Positions 32,965 to 41,699 of a stretch of DNA of 64,000 nucleotides are shown here, piece by piece; the stretch's first letter is position 1, and each line of letters begins with the position of its first letter. This stretch comes from Nonomuraea candida (lineage in GTDB: Bacteria > Actinomycetota > Actinomycetes > Streptosporangiales > Streptosporangiaceae), in NCBI RefSeq assembly GCF_000725485.1, contig NZ_JOAG01000052.1, positions 62,001 through 126,000 on the forward strand, in the 5' to 3' direction. The translations under genes were made by a program, and so were the position numbers. The notes beneath the pieces are model-generated. The model was not told where the DNA came from, did not search any database, and worked only from the letters and a program-made list of their open reading frames with translations.

Positions 32965-35460
32965 TCATGCTTCCTCGGGCCGCGGCGAACGCGCGATGTC
33001 GGCCACGACCCGGCGCACCTCGTCATACGTCAGCGGGCTGCCGCTGCGCAGCTGGACGTACTCGGCGCCGGCCGGCCCGGACTCCGCCAGCTCCCGCCAG
33101 TGGCGCTCCAGCCGGTTCCGGCTCGCCTGGAGCCGGCTGTACGCCTCCGACGTCCGTCGTCCCGGGCTGGTCACCAGGCTGGTCAGCGCGGCCTGGTACG
33201 CGGCCATGGCCTCGCGCTCGGCCTCGTACAAGTCGCCCGGCCGCGCCGGCACCGATTCGCCCAGCATCTCCAGAAGCCGGCGCGAGCGGGCGCCCTCGGC
33301 CAGGGTGAACGCCACAGCCTTGGGACGGTCCGGCCAGTCGCCTCCGTAGCCGAGCTCGCCCCGGTCCCTGACGACGAGATGGAGCAACCAGTCGGAGATC
33401 TCTCCCGCCCGGTCGGCCCGCTGGACCCGAATCTCCGGATCGTGCACGTGGCCGCGAATCCGGTCCTGCCACTCCAGCGCGCGGGCCAGGTTCCGGTAGG
33501 CCGCCGGTGGGTCGATCGCGGTCAGCGCACGGCCCAGCCGGGCCCGCCATTCGATCAGCGGGACGTAGAGATGGTCGCGTTCGAGCTTTTCGGCCATCTT
33601 CTCCAGCACGCGCGCCGCCTCGCCGTACTGGCCGTCGGCCCACAGCTTGATGCCCCTTTCGGCCCTGCGGCGGGCGGGTAGCCGGCCCCAGCCCGCCACC
33701 GAGTACAACGGCGCGATCTCCGGAGGCACGAACAGGGGCGCCGACGCCAGGACCGTCTGAAAGCCCTCGACCGCGATGAGCTTCGCGGCGATCTGCTGGA
33801 GAAAGTCCTCGAACTGCCGCTGCCGCTCGGCACGGTACCGCCAGAACAGCCGCCCGGTCAGCAGGGTGGAGAGCTGGTCCTCCATGTCGAGGACGGCGTA
33901 GTCATCCGGGCCGACGGCGCGGGCGAACTCCTCGAACGCCGTGACGACGTCAGGCAGGTCGACACCGCCGTCGATCACACCGTTCAGCAGGAAGAGGAGG
34001 AGCCGGGCCCGCTCGTGGAGCAGCGGCAGCACCTCGGCGTCCACCAGGGGCGTGACGATGTCGCGCGCGGCTTCCGGGCGCCGCAGCTCGGAGGCGACGA
34101 GCACGGCGGCGCGCAGGCGCTGATTCACGGCGTTGTTGACGAAGCCCGCATCCTCCATCCGGTCGGCGGCGAGCAACAGGGTGTCGGCCGCCTCCTGCAG
34201 GTAGCCGCGCGCCACCAGCGACTCCGCGTATGCCAGGGTGCAGTAGCCGAGCGCGGCGTTCAGGGCCTTGCGGCAGTTCTCCGCCTCCGGTTCGCCCAAC
34301 CTCGGCAAGACCTGGCTCGTGACGGCCTGGCCCAGCTGTTCGGCCGAGTCCATGAAGGTCTGCTGCTCCTGTCCGGCCTCCGTGTCGAGCGAGGCCGCGC
34401 CCGCGGTGATCGTCTCGATCTGGGAACCGTGGACCCGGATGAGGAAGGGGTAGGGACGGCGTGGCCGCCCCAGGAAGGCGTCGGTCAGCCAGGCGGCGAT
34501 CGTCTCGGCCCGGTAGCGAGGCGAGCCCACGGCCAGCAGGACGGCGTCGGACTGGAACATGCCGCCGCCGATCTGCTGCGGCAGCGCCGACAGGCAGGCC
34601 ACCAGCGCCGCGAGCACGGTGAGCGCCGCCAGGCCGGTCCACATGAGCAGGGATTCGTCGCGGTGGAAAACACCCGTCGCGCACAGGACGAACGCTCCCT
34701 GGGCGAGCAGGACCTCGTACCCGTTGAAGGGCGCGACGCTCCATCGCGCTCGGGCCGGGCGGTCCTGGCCCGCGACCGCCCTCAGGACGACGACGGCGCG
34801 GATGGCCAGGCCGGCCCGATAGGCCGCCCAGAAGGCCAGCAGCATCGGCAGCGCCAGGCCGGGCAGCGGCCAGGCGTTGACCGCCCATTCGCCCACCGGG
34901 CCCGCCGCCAGCGCGATCGCCACGGCCAGGCGGGCCGTTGCGGCCAGGCGCAGGTCCCTGCGGCGATATCGAGTCAGCCGCCGCGAGGTCCACAGCAGCC
35001 AGCCGTACAGACCGGCCAGAGCCAGCCCGCCGGTGACGGCGAACCCGCCTCCCGCGGTCACGGTGAGCACCGGCGGCGCCAGGGCGGCCAGGCTCAGCGC
35101 CAGCGTGGGGACGCGGGCGGCCGGTCCGGCGGGCGCGGTCGGCGGCGGGTCTCCGAAGGAGGCGGCCTGACGTGCGGTGACCCGCCGCTCCACGAGCAGG
35201 ACGAGCTCCCCGGCGGCGACGAGCGAGGCCCACCACAGCGCCGCGTCCCACCCCGCGCCCGCCAGGAGCAGCGCCGGCCCGCCGCCGAGCGCGGCGGCGA
35301 TCCCGGTGCGCAGGCCGAGCAGGCAGCCCGCGCCGTACAGCAGCGCGGCCGCCAGCACGCCGGAGCGGTCCAGCCCGGCCGGCGAGGAGGCGAGCAGCCA
35401 CGCCAGGGCTGCCCAGCCCAGGAAGCGGAGCAGCGCGCCGCCGGGCTCGGACGGGGGCAT
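32965..35460 (-). CDS. Membrane protein with C-terminal TPR region of CHAT-partner type
   Basis: 831 residues. The first 330 hold about ten hydrophobic helices; the rest is helical and TPR-like. The end (LLEMLGESVPARPGDL ... RLERHWRELAE ... YVQLRSGSPLTYDEVRRVVAD) is the stretch normally found directly before a CHAT domain in single-chain CHAT proteins, yet here no CHAT follows. The CHAT protein is encoded separately, first in this operon. ATG 35460 has AGGAGGCC upstream. Last gene of the operon, eight bases after the SAF gene. It probably recruits the CHAT protease to the membrane. Confidence 0.75.
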   Translation of the reverse strand: MPPSEPGGALLRFLGWAALAWLLASSPAGLDRSGVLAAALLYGAGCLLGLRTGIAAALGGGPALLLAGAGWDAALWWASLVAAGELVLLVERRVTARQAASFGDPPPTAPAGPAARVPTLALSLAALAPPVLTVTAGGGFAVTGGLALAGLYGWLLWTSRRLTRYRRRDLRLAATARLAVAIALAAGPVGEWAVNAWPLPGLALPMLLAFWAAYRAGLAIRAVVVLRAVAGQDRPARARWSVAPFNGYEVLLAQGAFVLCATGVFHRDESLLMWTGLAALTVLAALVACLSALPQQIGGGMFQSDAVLLAVGSPRYRAETIAAWLTDAFLGRPRRPYPFLIRVHGSQIETITAGAASLDTEAGQEQQTFMDSAEQLGQAVTSQVLPRLGEPEAENCRKALNAALGYCTLAYAESLVARGYLQEAADTLLLAADRMEDAGFVNNAVNQRLRAAVLVASELRRPEAARDIVTPLVDAEVLPLLHERARLLLFLLNGVIDGGVDLPDVVTAFEEFARAVGPDDYAVLDMEDQLSTLLTGRLFWRYRAERQRQFEDFLQQIAAKLIAVEGFQTVLASAPLFVPPEIAPLYSVAGWGRLPARRRAERGIKLWADGQYGEAARVLEKMAEKLERDHLYVPLIEWRARLGRALTAIDPPAAYRNLARALEWQDRIRGHVHDPEIRVQRADRAGEISDWLLHLVVRDRGELGYGGDWPDRPKAVAFTLAEGARSRRLLEMLGESVPARPGDLYEAEREAMAAYQAALTSLVTSPGRRTSEAYSRLQASRNRLERHWRELAESGPAGAEYVQLRSGSPLTYDEVRRVVADIARSPRPEEA

Positions 35461-35468
35461 CTGGCCTC

Positions 35469-37007
35469 CTACGGTGTGGTGACGAGATAGACGTTGCTGC
35501 CGGCGATGCCGGCCAGGAACCGGTCGAGCCGGTCGGCGCGGACGGCGAGCACCAGGCCCGACCGGGCGGCGTCCATGACCAGGACGTCGGCCGTCTCGAC
35601 GGCGGCGCGGCCGGGCTCGGCGGGGACCAGGCGGACGGTGGCACTGACGCCGGGCGCGGCCGTGTCGGCCATGAGGCGGGCGGCGTCGGGCCGCACGGTC
35701 ACGATCTCCCGCCCGACGAGCGCGCCGCGCTCCAGCTTCGGGCCGAGCCCCGCGGGGTCGATCACCGCGCCCGCCGGGATGGGACGAAGGGGATAGCGGC
35801 CCGTGACCAGGTGCGCCGTGCCTCCATGCACCTCCCCTTCCCGGATGAGACGGTACGGCGCGAGCGGCCCCGCGGCCTTGAGCGGCACGGCCGGGCCGGC
35901 AGTCCGCCAGGCGGCGACGGCCGCGCCGGACAGCCCCGCGAGGAGCGCGGCCAGCAGCAGCCACGGCCCGATGCGCAGCGTGCGCGGCGGCGGCCCGGAT
36001 GCCTGGGGCGGCTTGTCCTCGGTGGTGGCCGGGCGTTCCGTGGTCGCCTGGGGCGGTTTTTCCTCGGTGGTGGCCGGGCGTTCCGTGGTCGCCTGGGGCG
36101 GTTTTTCCTCGGTGGTGGCCGCGCGTTCCGTGGTCGCCTGCTCCGGTTCCCGGCCGTGATCGTCCGGAGGCGTGATCCGGTCGTCGTCGGCGGCGCCGAC
36201 GACCCAGAGCTGGTCCAGCCGCCGCCACTGCTCGGCCTCCTCCGCCGGGCCGGCGGGCCTCCGCAGGCCCAGCGCGTCCAGCAGCGCGAAGCGGTGCACG
36301 TCGAAGGCGGCGCGGAACAACTGGCCGTACGGTCCGGCGCTGCGGACGGCGCCCCGGTAGGCCAGCCACGCGACCAGGCACCCGCCCCAGACACACAGCA
36401 GCACGCCGTACCAGGGCAGCAGCCAGATCGCCAGACCTCCGGCGACGACGGCGAAGGCCAGGCCGAGCCCGCTGAGGGTCACCATGAGCTCCAGGTCGGC
36501 GGCGGCCGTGGCGAACGTCTGCTGGAAGCTCTCGGGCAGGGTCACGTACAGGCGAGGCCAGGCGGTGACGCCGTCGATCAGGTACCGCTCGCGGGGATGT
36601 TCCTCGGCGCCACGCAGAAGGTTGCCCAGCTCGGTGGGCAACAGCAGGTCGTCGTCGGCCGGGTAGAGGTCTCGCCGTCGGCCCGTCATGTGTCGCAGGC
36701 GGCAGCGGGCGGCCAGCGCCCGCCCGCCGGGCAGACCGGCCCAGTAGCCCTCGTACCAGCGCATCAGGGCGGCACGCTGCGCCGCGACGAGCTGCCCCGC
36801 CACCAGCGTGACCACCAGGACGAGGACCCCCAGCAGGACGTGGACCTCCACGTCGAGCCCGGACCACCAGGTGGCGCTCGCGCTCCAGCCGAAGCCCGCG
36901 GCCGCGACCGCGGCGACGGCGGCCAGGAACGCGAGCACCGGCAGGAAGGCCGTGGTCAGGAGCCTGCGGTCGAGCACCCCCGACGCCGCCTCGACGAGTC
37001 CCCCCAT
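35469..37007 (-). CDS. Membrane protein with C-terminal SAF-like domain
   Basis: 512 residues. Two N-terminal helices (LLTTAFLPVLAFLAAVAAV and VLLGVLVLVVTLVAGQLV), two more near 170-215, then a Thr/Pro/Glu-rich repeat segment (QATTERPATTEEKPP three times), one further helix, and an outer or inner C-terminal SAF-like domain (YPLRPIPAGAVIDPAGL, RGALVGREIVTV). SAF domains occur in pilus CpaB and sialic acid synthases. The start ATG 37007 overlaps the stop of the CBS/zinc gene. Function unknown; member of the CHAT operon. Confidence 0.65.
   Translation of the reverse strand: MGGLVEAASGVLDRRLLTTAFLPVLAFLAAVAAVAAAGFGWSASATWWSGLDVEVHVLLGVLVLVVTLVAGQLVAAQRAALMRWYEGYWAGLPGGRALAARCRLRHMTGRRRDLYPADDDLLLPTELGNLLRGAEEHPRERYLIDGVTAWPRLYVTLPESFQQTFATAAADLELMVTLSGLGLAFAVVAGGLAIWLLPWYGVLLCVWGGCLVAWLAYRGAVRSAGPYGQLFRAAFDVHRFALLDALGLRRPAGPAEEAEQWRRLDQLWVVGAADDDRITPPDDHGREPEQATTERAATTEEKPPQATTERPATTEEKPPQATTERPATTEDKPPQASGPPPRTLRIGPWLLLAALLAGLSGAAVAAWRTAGPAVPLKAAGPLAPYRLIREGEVHGGTAHLVTGRYPLRPIPAGAVIDPAGLGPKLERGALVGREIVTVRPDAARLMADTAAPGVSATVRLVPAEPGRAAVETADVLVMDAARSGLVLAVRADRLDRFLAGIAGSNVYLVTTP
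36001..36135 (-). repeat. Three 45-bp in-frame repeats
   Basis: Three consecutive 45-base units encode QATTER(P/A)ATTE(E/D)KPP in the linker between membrane helices of the SAF-like protein. Nearly identical at DNA level. Confidence 0.88.
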
Positions 37008-37507
37008 CAGGTCTGCCAGTAGGGCCGGAAGGCGTGGCCGCCGCGGCACCGGTAGGTCTTGGCCCTGCTGAACCGGGTGAACTCGTTGGTGAGGCCGCAC
37101 ACCCCGCAGCGGATCCGCGCGGCCGGGGCGGGCCGCGCACGCTCGCCGTACGTCGTGTGGTCGCTGCCGAGCTGCCGTCCGGCCACGGACGCCGTGATCC
37201 GCTGGAGCTCATCGCGCAGGACCTGCACGGTCACGACGCCGACCGGCCGTCCCTCGCGCGTCACGACGATCCCCGGCGCGCCCTCGACGAGCACGCCCAG
37301 GACATCGGGCGAGCTCACCACCGCCGCCACAGGCGTGTCGGCGGCGACGGCGTACGCCGGGCCGGCGCCCTCCGGCCCCACCAGCCCCGCCGCACCGCCG
37401 TCCACGTCCACCAGGACGGACAGCCCCTCGACCGCCCCTTCCGGCAGGGAGGCGACCACGGGGACGTCCGCCATCACCTCCGAGACCAGCCGTGCCGAAC
37501 CGGCCAT
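37007..37507 (-). CDS. CBS-like domain protein with C-terminal zinc ribbon
   Basis: 166 residues. The segment VVTREGRPVGVVTVQVLRDEL resembles the end of a CBS motif, preceded by a weaker repeat (LPEGAVEGLSVLVDVDGG), suggesting a ligand-sensing pair. The C-terminus has C134-x2-C137 and C154-x3-H158, a zinc ribbon. It lies between the CHAT and SAF genes, ten bases after the CHAT stop. A CBS/zinc protein next to CHAT may sense a nucleotide and link the membrane proteins to the protease; that is inference. Confidence 0.65.
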   Translation of the reverse strand: MAGSARLVSEVMADVPVVASLPEGAVEGLSVLVDVDGGAAGLVGPEGAGPAYAVAADTPVAAVVSSPDVLGVLVEGAPGIVVTREGRPVGVVTVQVLRDELQRITASVAGRQLGSDHTTYGERARPAPAARIRCGVCGLTNEFTRFSRAKTYRCRGGHAFRPYWQT

Positions 37508-37517
37508 GTCCACCCCC

Positions 37518-38732
37518 TCACCACCAGTCGCCGACGAGGACGAACGGCGCCCAATGGTAGGGATCGTCGAACACCCGCCGGTCCAGGTCCGATGCGGCCG
37601 GCTGGTCACGCATCAGCCGTGCCTGCAGAGATCCCACGCGTGCCGCCCCGGCCTGCTCGGCGGTCAGGCCGGGCCGCGCGCGGATCGTCTCGTACAGCTC
37701 CTCGGCGGCCGCGAAATCCCGGCCCGCCATGTGCAGCGCGGCGACCTCCAGGTCGACGGCCCCGACGGAGACGTCGTCCAGCCCGCGCCTGCCGCGTGCC
37801 TCCCGCGCGAAACTCAGCACGTCGCCGATCGTGCGCTCGCGCAGCCAGCTCTGGGCCCGCTGCAACGCGTGCACCTTGGGGCAGCCCTCGGTGAGCTGTG
37901 CGTAGAACCGGGTCAGCAGCATGCTCGTGGACAGTTCGTCCACCCGCCACAGGGTCACCAGCACCGACGGGGCTCCGGCGTACAGCAGGGCCCGGGTGAG
38001 GCCCACGAGCTCGTCACCCGGTTGCCGCCCGCTCAGGCCGGTCTCGCACGCGCCGAGGGTGACCAGGTCGACGTCGAGGGACAGGTTCAGAAAGTCCTGC
38101 GCGGTGAAGCGTCCGTCGGCCAGTTCGATGCCCGAGTTCATGGGGTCCTCGGCGTCGAACACGCCGTGAGCGGCGATGTGCAGGACGTCGTAGGAGCCGA
38201 GCTTCGACATGCGCGAGCGTTTGACGCTCCTTCCGGACAGCACCTCGGCGTCGCCGAAGTGGCCGGCCACCGCCAGCGCCTGCTCTCGCACGAAGACCAG
38301 GGGACCGCCGTGCCCCGGGTCGGCCATGACCAGGGCGGAAGACCGACGGCCCGTGCTCTTGGCCCGGCAGTAGCGCAGCACCGACGCGCTGGGGGAGTAG
38401 GCGACGGGATGGCGTTCGGCCAGCGGCACCCCGCCGACGGGTACGGCGTGCAGGGGCAGCAGGTGGAGGGCGTCGTGAGGAACGAGATAGACGAGCTCAC
38501 CGGGCTCGGCCCAGTCCGCCACAGGAGCCAGCAGTCCCACCAGCCGGCGATCGGCGAGCGCCGCGCCCAGCGCGCCGTGGTCGCCGGTGAGCGGGGCCCG
38601 CGCGGTCGCGACCAGATCCCGCACGTCATCCCTCCCCAGAGGCACGTCGGCGATCTCGGGCTCGTCCCGGTCGGGGCGCACGCCGAAGAGGAAGACGGCG
38701 TCCCTCGTCACGTGGAGTTCCACGAGCAGCAC
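37518..38732 (-). CDS. CHAT-domain (caspase-like) cysteine protease
   Basis: 404 residues. The N-terminus starts directly in the CHAT domain (VELHVTRDAVFLFGVRPD), with VYLVPHDALHLLPLHAV and the catalytic dyad H189 in HIAAHGVFD and C229 in LGACETGLSG. The end (RALLYAGAPSVLVTLWRV, then a short helical tail) is intact. No TPR region precedes it, unlike typical CHAT proteins; that half is encoded separately at 32965-35460. It is the first gene of a four-gene operon. CHAT proteases are activated by partner proteins in bacterial immunity and cell-death systems such as the Craspase and gasdermin-cleaving types. Confidence 0.9.
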   Translation of the reverse strand: MLLVELHVTRDAVFLFGVRPDRDEPEIADVPLGRDDVRDLVATARAPLTGDHGALGAALADRRLVGLLAPVADWAEPGELVYLVPHDALHLLPLHAVPVGGVPLAERHPVAYSPSASVLRYCRAKSTGRRSSALVMADPGHGGPLVFVREQALAVAGHFGDAEVLSGRSVKRSRMSKLGSYDVLHIAAHGVFDAEDPMNSGIELADGRFTAQDFLNLSLDVDLVTLGACETGLSGRQPGDELVGLTRALLYAGAPSVLVTLWRVDELSTSMLLTRFYAQLTEGCPKVHALQRAQSWLRERTIGDVLSFAREARGRRGLDDVSVGAVDLEVAALHMAGRDFAAAEELYETIRARPGLTAEQAGAARVGSLQARLMRDQPAASDLDRRVFDDPYHWAPFVLVGDWW

Positions 38733-38998
38733 ACCCGGTACATCGCCGGGCGGGCCGGAAACGTTCCACCGCCGGGCGGCGGATCACCGACCAGGACGAA
38801 GAGCTCTGCGCCGGCTACGTCTGCGCGGGTGCCGGGCTCCGGCCGGTGTGATGCCGGTAGCCGGCGGGCGCACCGCCCGCCCCATCGGGTGCAACACCTT
38901 CATGTCTGGCCGCGCCGCCATACCTTGCTTACTTCAGGTCGCCTGCGGGAAGAGCGGCGTCGCGTGGGTAGCGCGAAGACAATGTCCGATGTCGCATG

Positions 38999-39391
38999 TC
39001 AGAACGGCGGGCACGGCGCGGGGCCGGGCCCCTGCGGATCGGTCACCTCCGTTACCGGGCGCAGCCGCTGGTGCGCATCCGGCCGCCAGCCGAGCAGCGC
39101 CAGCAGGTCGTGCACGGTGGCCGGCGCGTGCAGCAGGACCAGCGCGCGAGACGGCGGAAGACGGGCCGCCGTGTGCACGATCAGCTGCAGGCCCGCCGCG
39201 TCGATGAAGGTCAGCTCGGACAGGTCGAGGTGGATGTCGGCCTTGCCGGTGCGAAGCGCCCAGGCCAGCGCGCGGGCCAGTGACGGCCGGCCGGCACGGT
39301 CGATGTCGCCGCGCACGCGCAGGCCGAAAGGATGCACCATGGGCAGCACGCCGGCACCGTGGTCGGCGCCGTCGTTGTTCTGGTCGGTCAT
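38999..39391 (-). CDS. STAS-domain anti-sigma factor antagonist
   Basis: 130 residues. The STAS core is clear: LRVRGDIDRAGRPSLARAL, then LDLSELTFIDAAGLQLIVHTA, where the Ser/Asp-Ala-Ala segment corresponds to the phosphorylation loop; the usual DSSG serine reads DAAG here, so it may not be phosphorylated. ATG 39391 is preferred over GTG/ATG 39406. It diverges from a histidine-kinase-like anti-sigma gene at 39786, giving a partner-switching pair. Confidence 0.8.
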   Translation of the reverse strand: MTDQNNDGADHGAGVLPMVHPFGLRVRGDIDRAGRPSLARALAWALRTGKADIHLDLSELTFIDAAGLQLIVHTAARLPPSRALVLLHAPATVHDLLALLGWRPDAHQRLRPVTEVTDPQGPGPAPCPPF

Positions 39392-39576
39392 CGCACTCCA
39401 CGCCACAATGGGCTGCTCGGGGCAGAGCCGTACCGTTCACGGGTCGGCCACCGTGGGGGCAGGCCAGGACACGGGCGCCCGCGCCGAAGGCGCCACGAGG
39501 CGATCGCCGGAAGCAACGGCGCCCGGCGTGCCACGCGATCGCCCGGCTACGGCACATCGGGCGAAGGAGGGAGCAG

Positions 39577-39783
39577 ATGCCGGGCGATCAACCTTTCCCG
39601 CCGGGCACCGGCCAGGCCACCGCGCCGGCCGCGGATCAGGCGGCCGCGGGCGCTCTGACCGGGGGCGCTCTGACCGGGGACGCCAGGGCCGCGCCCGGCT
39701 CGGCTCGCTTGCTCGGTCGCCTCACCTTCTGCCCTCACTCGTGCGCTTTACGCCACCACCCGCCCGATCCAGAGGCGAGGTAG
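39577..39783 (+). CDS. Small 68-aa protein before the anti-sigma gene
   Basis: ATG 39577 follows a strong GAAGGAGGG ribosome site and the frame ends two bases before the next start. The peptide is Ala/Gly-rich (QAAAGALTGGALTGD, a small repeat) with a Cys/His-containing end (FCPHSCALRHH). No family recognised. Its ribosome site argues for real translation; it may help couple expression of the anti-sigma gene. Confidence 0.45.
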   Translation: MPGDQPFPPGTGQATAPAADQAAAGALTGGALTGDARAAPGSARLLGRLTFCPHSCALRHHPPDPEAR

Positions 39784-39785
39784 CC

Positions 39786-40232
39786 ATGCAAGCTCCCATC
39801 CGGCTGGACTGCTCCATCACCTACAACCTGGGGCTCATCCGGGACCTCATCCGGGTCTACGCCCGCCACGCGGGACTGCGCGGCGCGCGGACAGACCATC
39901 TGGTGATCGCGGTCAACGAAGCCGTCACCAACGTCCTGGACCACGGCGGCAGCGGCACGGTGACCGCCTACACCATCCCGACCAGCGTCATCGTGGAGAT
40001 CTGCGACCGCGCCGGCCGGCTACGGGCCGAACACCTGACCGCCGCCGATCCTCTGCCCGCGCCCCCGGCCGACCCCGAGCGGCTGGGCCTGTGGCTGATC
40101 CGCCGCCTGTGTGACGAGGTCAGCCTCGACCACCCGCACGGCCACAGCCGGCTACGGCTGCGCATGACCCTGCCCGTCGCCGCGTACCTGCGGCCATGGC
40201 GCGGCGGCGACCCCTCCTCCGCGGCCGGCTGA
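39786..40232 (+). CDS. ATP-binding anti-sigma factor (HATPase_c, RsbW-like)
   Basis: 148 residues with the GHKL fold: HLVIAVNEAVTNVLDHGG (N-box), CDRAGRLR (G1), PERLGLWLIRRLCDEV (G2 region). Such single-domain kinases bind a sigma factor and phosphorylate a STAS antagonist. ATG 39786 follows GAGGTAG, two bases after the small ORF. The divergent STAS protein is the likely partner, although its phospho-site looks changed. The target sigma factor is not nearby, except perhaps the ECF41 gene at 43540, which is of another class. Confidence 0.85.
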   Translation: MQAPIRLDCSITYNLGLIRDLIRVYARHAGLRGARTDHLVIAVNEAVTNVLDHGGSGTVTAYTIPTSVIVEICDRAGRLRAEHLTAADPLPAPPADPERLGLWLIRRLCDEVSLDHPHGHSRLRLRMTLPVAAYLRPWRGGDPSSAAG

Positions 40233-40288
40233 CCCCCGCCCCAGCTCCCGGACCCTCGTGCACGACGCCGCCGGCGAAGTACGCGCCG

Positions 40289-40430
40289 AGGCCGGTGGCG
40301 CAGGCCGGTGGCGCAGGCCGGCGGCGCAAGTCGGCGGCGCAAGTCGGCGGCGGTTTCGTGGGCGGGGACAACAGGGCGGCTTTCGCGGGCGGGGACAACA
40401 GGGCGGCTTTCTCGGGCGGGACAACAGATG
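40289..40430. repeat. 13-bp and 27-bp tandem repeats next to the integrase
   Basis: About five units like GGTGGCGCAGGCC/CGGCGGCGCAAGT (13 bases) are followed by two and a half 27-base units built on GGGCGGGGACAACAGGGCG. They fill the convergent gap between the anti-sigma and integrase genes. No inverted-repeat or tRNA-end that would mark an attachment site was seen. Confidence 0.8.
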
Positions 40431-40431
40431 G

Positions 40432-41394
40432 TCAGCGGGGGCGCCGCCGCGCGGCGGGGTCGTGTTCGGCGGTGATGCGGGCGGCGGTCTCGTCACCCAG
40501 CCGCACGTACCGCCCGAGGCTGGACAGGTGCTGGTGGCGGCTCTTGGCCTGCAGTTCGGGGGCGGTGCGGCCGGCGGCGGCCAGATGGGTCAGCGCGCTG
40601 TGGCGGAGCTGGTGCAGCGTCCAGCCTTCGCCGTGCGGGTCGAGGCCGGCGGAGGCGGTCTTGAACAGGTGCTCGGCGCGGGGATAGGACAGGCGGCCGC
40701 GGCCGGTGACGGGGCAGATGTCGGCCGCCGCGGGCGCGCGCCGCCCGGAGGTGGGGGCGCGCCGGTCGGCCAGGAAGACCGGGCCTGCCTGGCGGCCTTG
40801 GAGCAGTCGGGGCAGCAGGCGGGCGGCGGCGGTGGCCCAGTGCACGTGTTCGATGCCGCCGCCTTTCGATCTGACGCGGGCGCGGCGGAGCTCGGGGTCG
40901 AGGTCCTCGACGTTGAGCGCGAGGATCTCTTCCGCCCGGGCCGCCGTCTCGTACAGGAGCCGCCACAGGACTCGTTCCCGGAGCGGGTGGCGGTCGTCGG
41001 TGAACAGCTTCTCCAGCAGGTCGGCCGGGATGGCGCGGTCGTCCCGGCGCACGGTGGCGCGGCGGGTCAGACGGCGGGCGGGGTTGGTGGCGAGAAGGTC
41101 CTGGCGCTGGGCCCAGGTGGTGAAGGAGACCAGCGCGGACAGGTGCCGGTTCCAGGTGCCCGCGGCCGCGGTGTCCCAGGCGGCCATGACGCCGGCGTAG
41201 TGCTCGGGTTCCAGCTCGGCGACGGGGTGGTGTGCTCCGGTGACCGCGGTCAGGCGGGCCAGGGTGCGGGCGTAGCCCGTGCGGGTGGTGGCCGCTCGCA
41301 GGGAGTCAAGGAAGTGTGCGACGGCGCTGGCCACGGTGGAGGGGCCGGGCGAGAGGGACGCCGGACTCGGGGAAGCCGCATCCGGCATGACCAC
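40432..41394 (-). CDS. Tyrosine recombinase / phage-type integrase
   Basis: 320 residues. N-terminal SAM-like domain (VAHFLDSLRAATTRTGYARTL), then the catalytic set: R in YETAARAEEILAL, K in RSKGGGIEHVHW, HxxR in LHQLRHSALTHLA, H in SRHQHLSSLGRY and the nucleophile Tyr in that last motif. It looks complete and active. No excisionase, relaxase or phage genes accompany it and no attachment site was recognised, so it may be a stranded integrase or a stand-alone resolvase-like enzyme. ATG 41394 or 41388. Confidence 0.88.
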   Translation of the reverse strand: MVMPDAASPSPASLSPGPSTVASAVAHFLDSLRAATTRTGYARTLARLTAVTGAHHPVAELEPEHYAGVMAAWDTAAAGTWNRHLSALVSFTTWAQRQDLLATNPARRLTRRATVRRDDRAIPADLLEKLFTDDRHPLRERVLWRLLYETAARAEEILALNVEDLDPELRRARVRSKGGGIEHVHWATAAARLLPRLLQGRQAGPVFLADRRAPTSGRRAPAAADICPVTGRGRLSYPRAEHLFKTASAGLDPHGEGWTLHQLRHSALTHLAAAGRTAPELQAKSRHQHLSSLGRYVRLGDETAARITAEHDPAARRRPR

Positions 41395-41699
41395 CTCCGG
41401 AGATGGGTGTGCCCCGACCCTACCGAGCCGGCACCTATACGGAGGGTAATGAGCTGGTATCGCTGCTCCAATCCGCGTCTGTGAGAGATAACAGGGATTC
41501 TCTGTCGCAGGTCAGTGAGCTCTCACCTTCACGATCTATTACTGACCGTCACTGCATCAATACCGTCGGTGAGAAAGGTTCTGGTGTGCGGCGCCCCGCC
41601 GGTGACCGGTGCGGTGCGGGCTGCTTGCTCAGCTCCGCCCGGCGCAACGTCGCGGTGGTCGCCACACCCCGAGCCGCCCCCCGAAGAGAGGAGTCTCTC
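41395..41699. other. 305-bp gap, no gene seen
   Basis: Separates the integrase from the lectin gene, divergently. It is less GC-rich in its middle (around 41450-41560) and so may hold both promoters. No tRNA-like end, no hairpin and no convincing coding frame. Confidence 0.4.

Noticed and set aside
32965..37212. One 1415-aa protein on the minus strand
   Set aside because: The upstream part is antisense-like, Arg/Pro-rich code; a start with ribosome site at 35460 and a separate intact SAF gene upstream show two genes.
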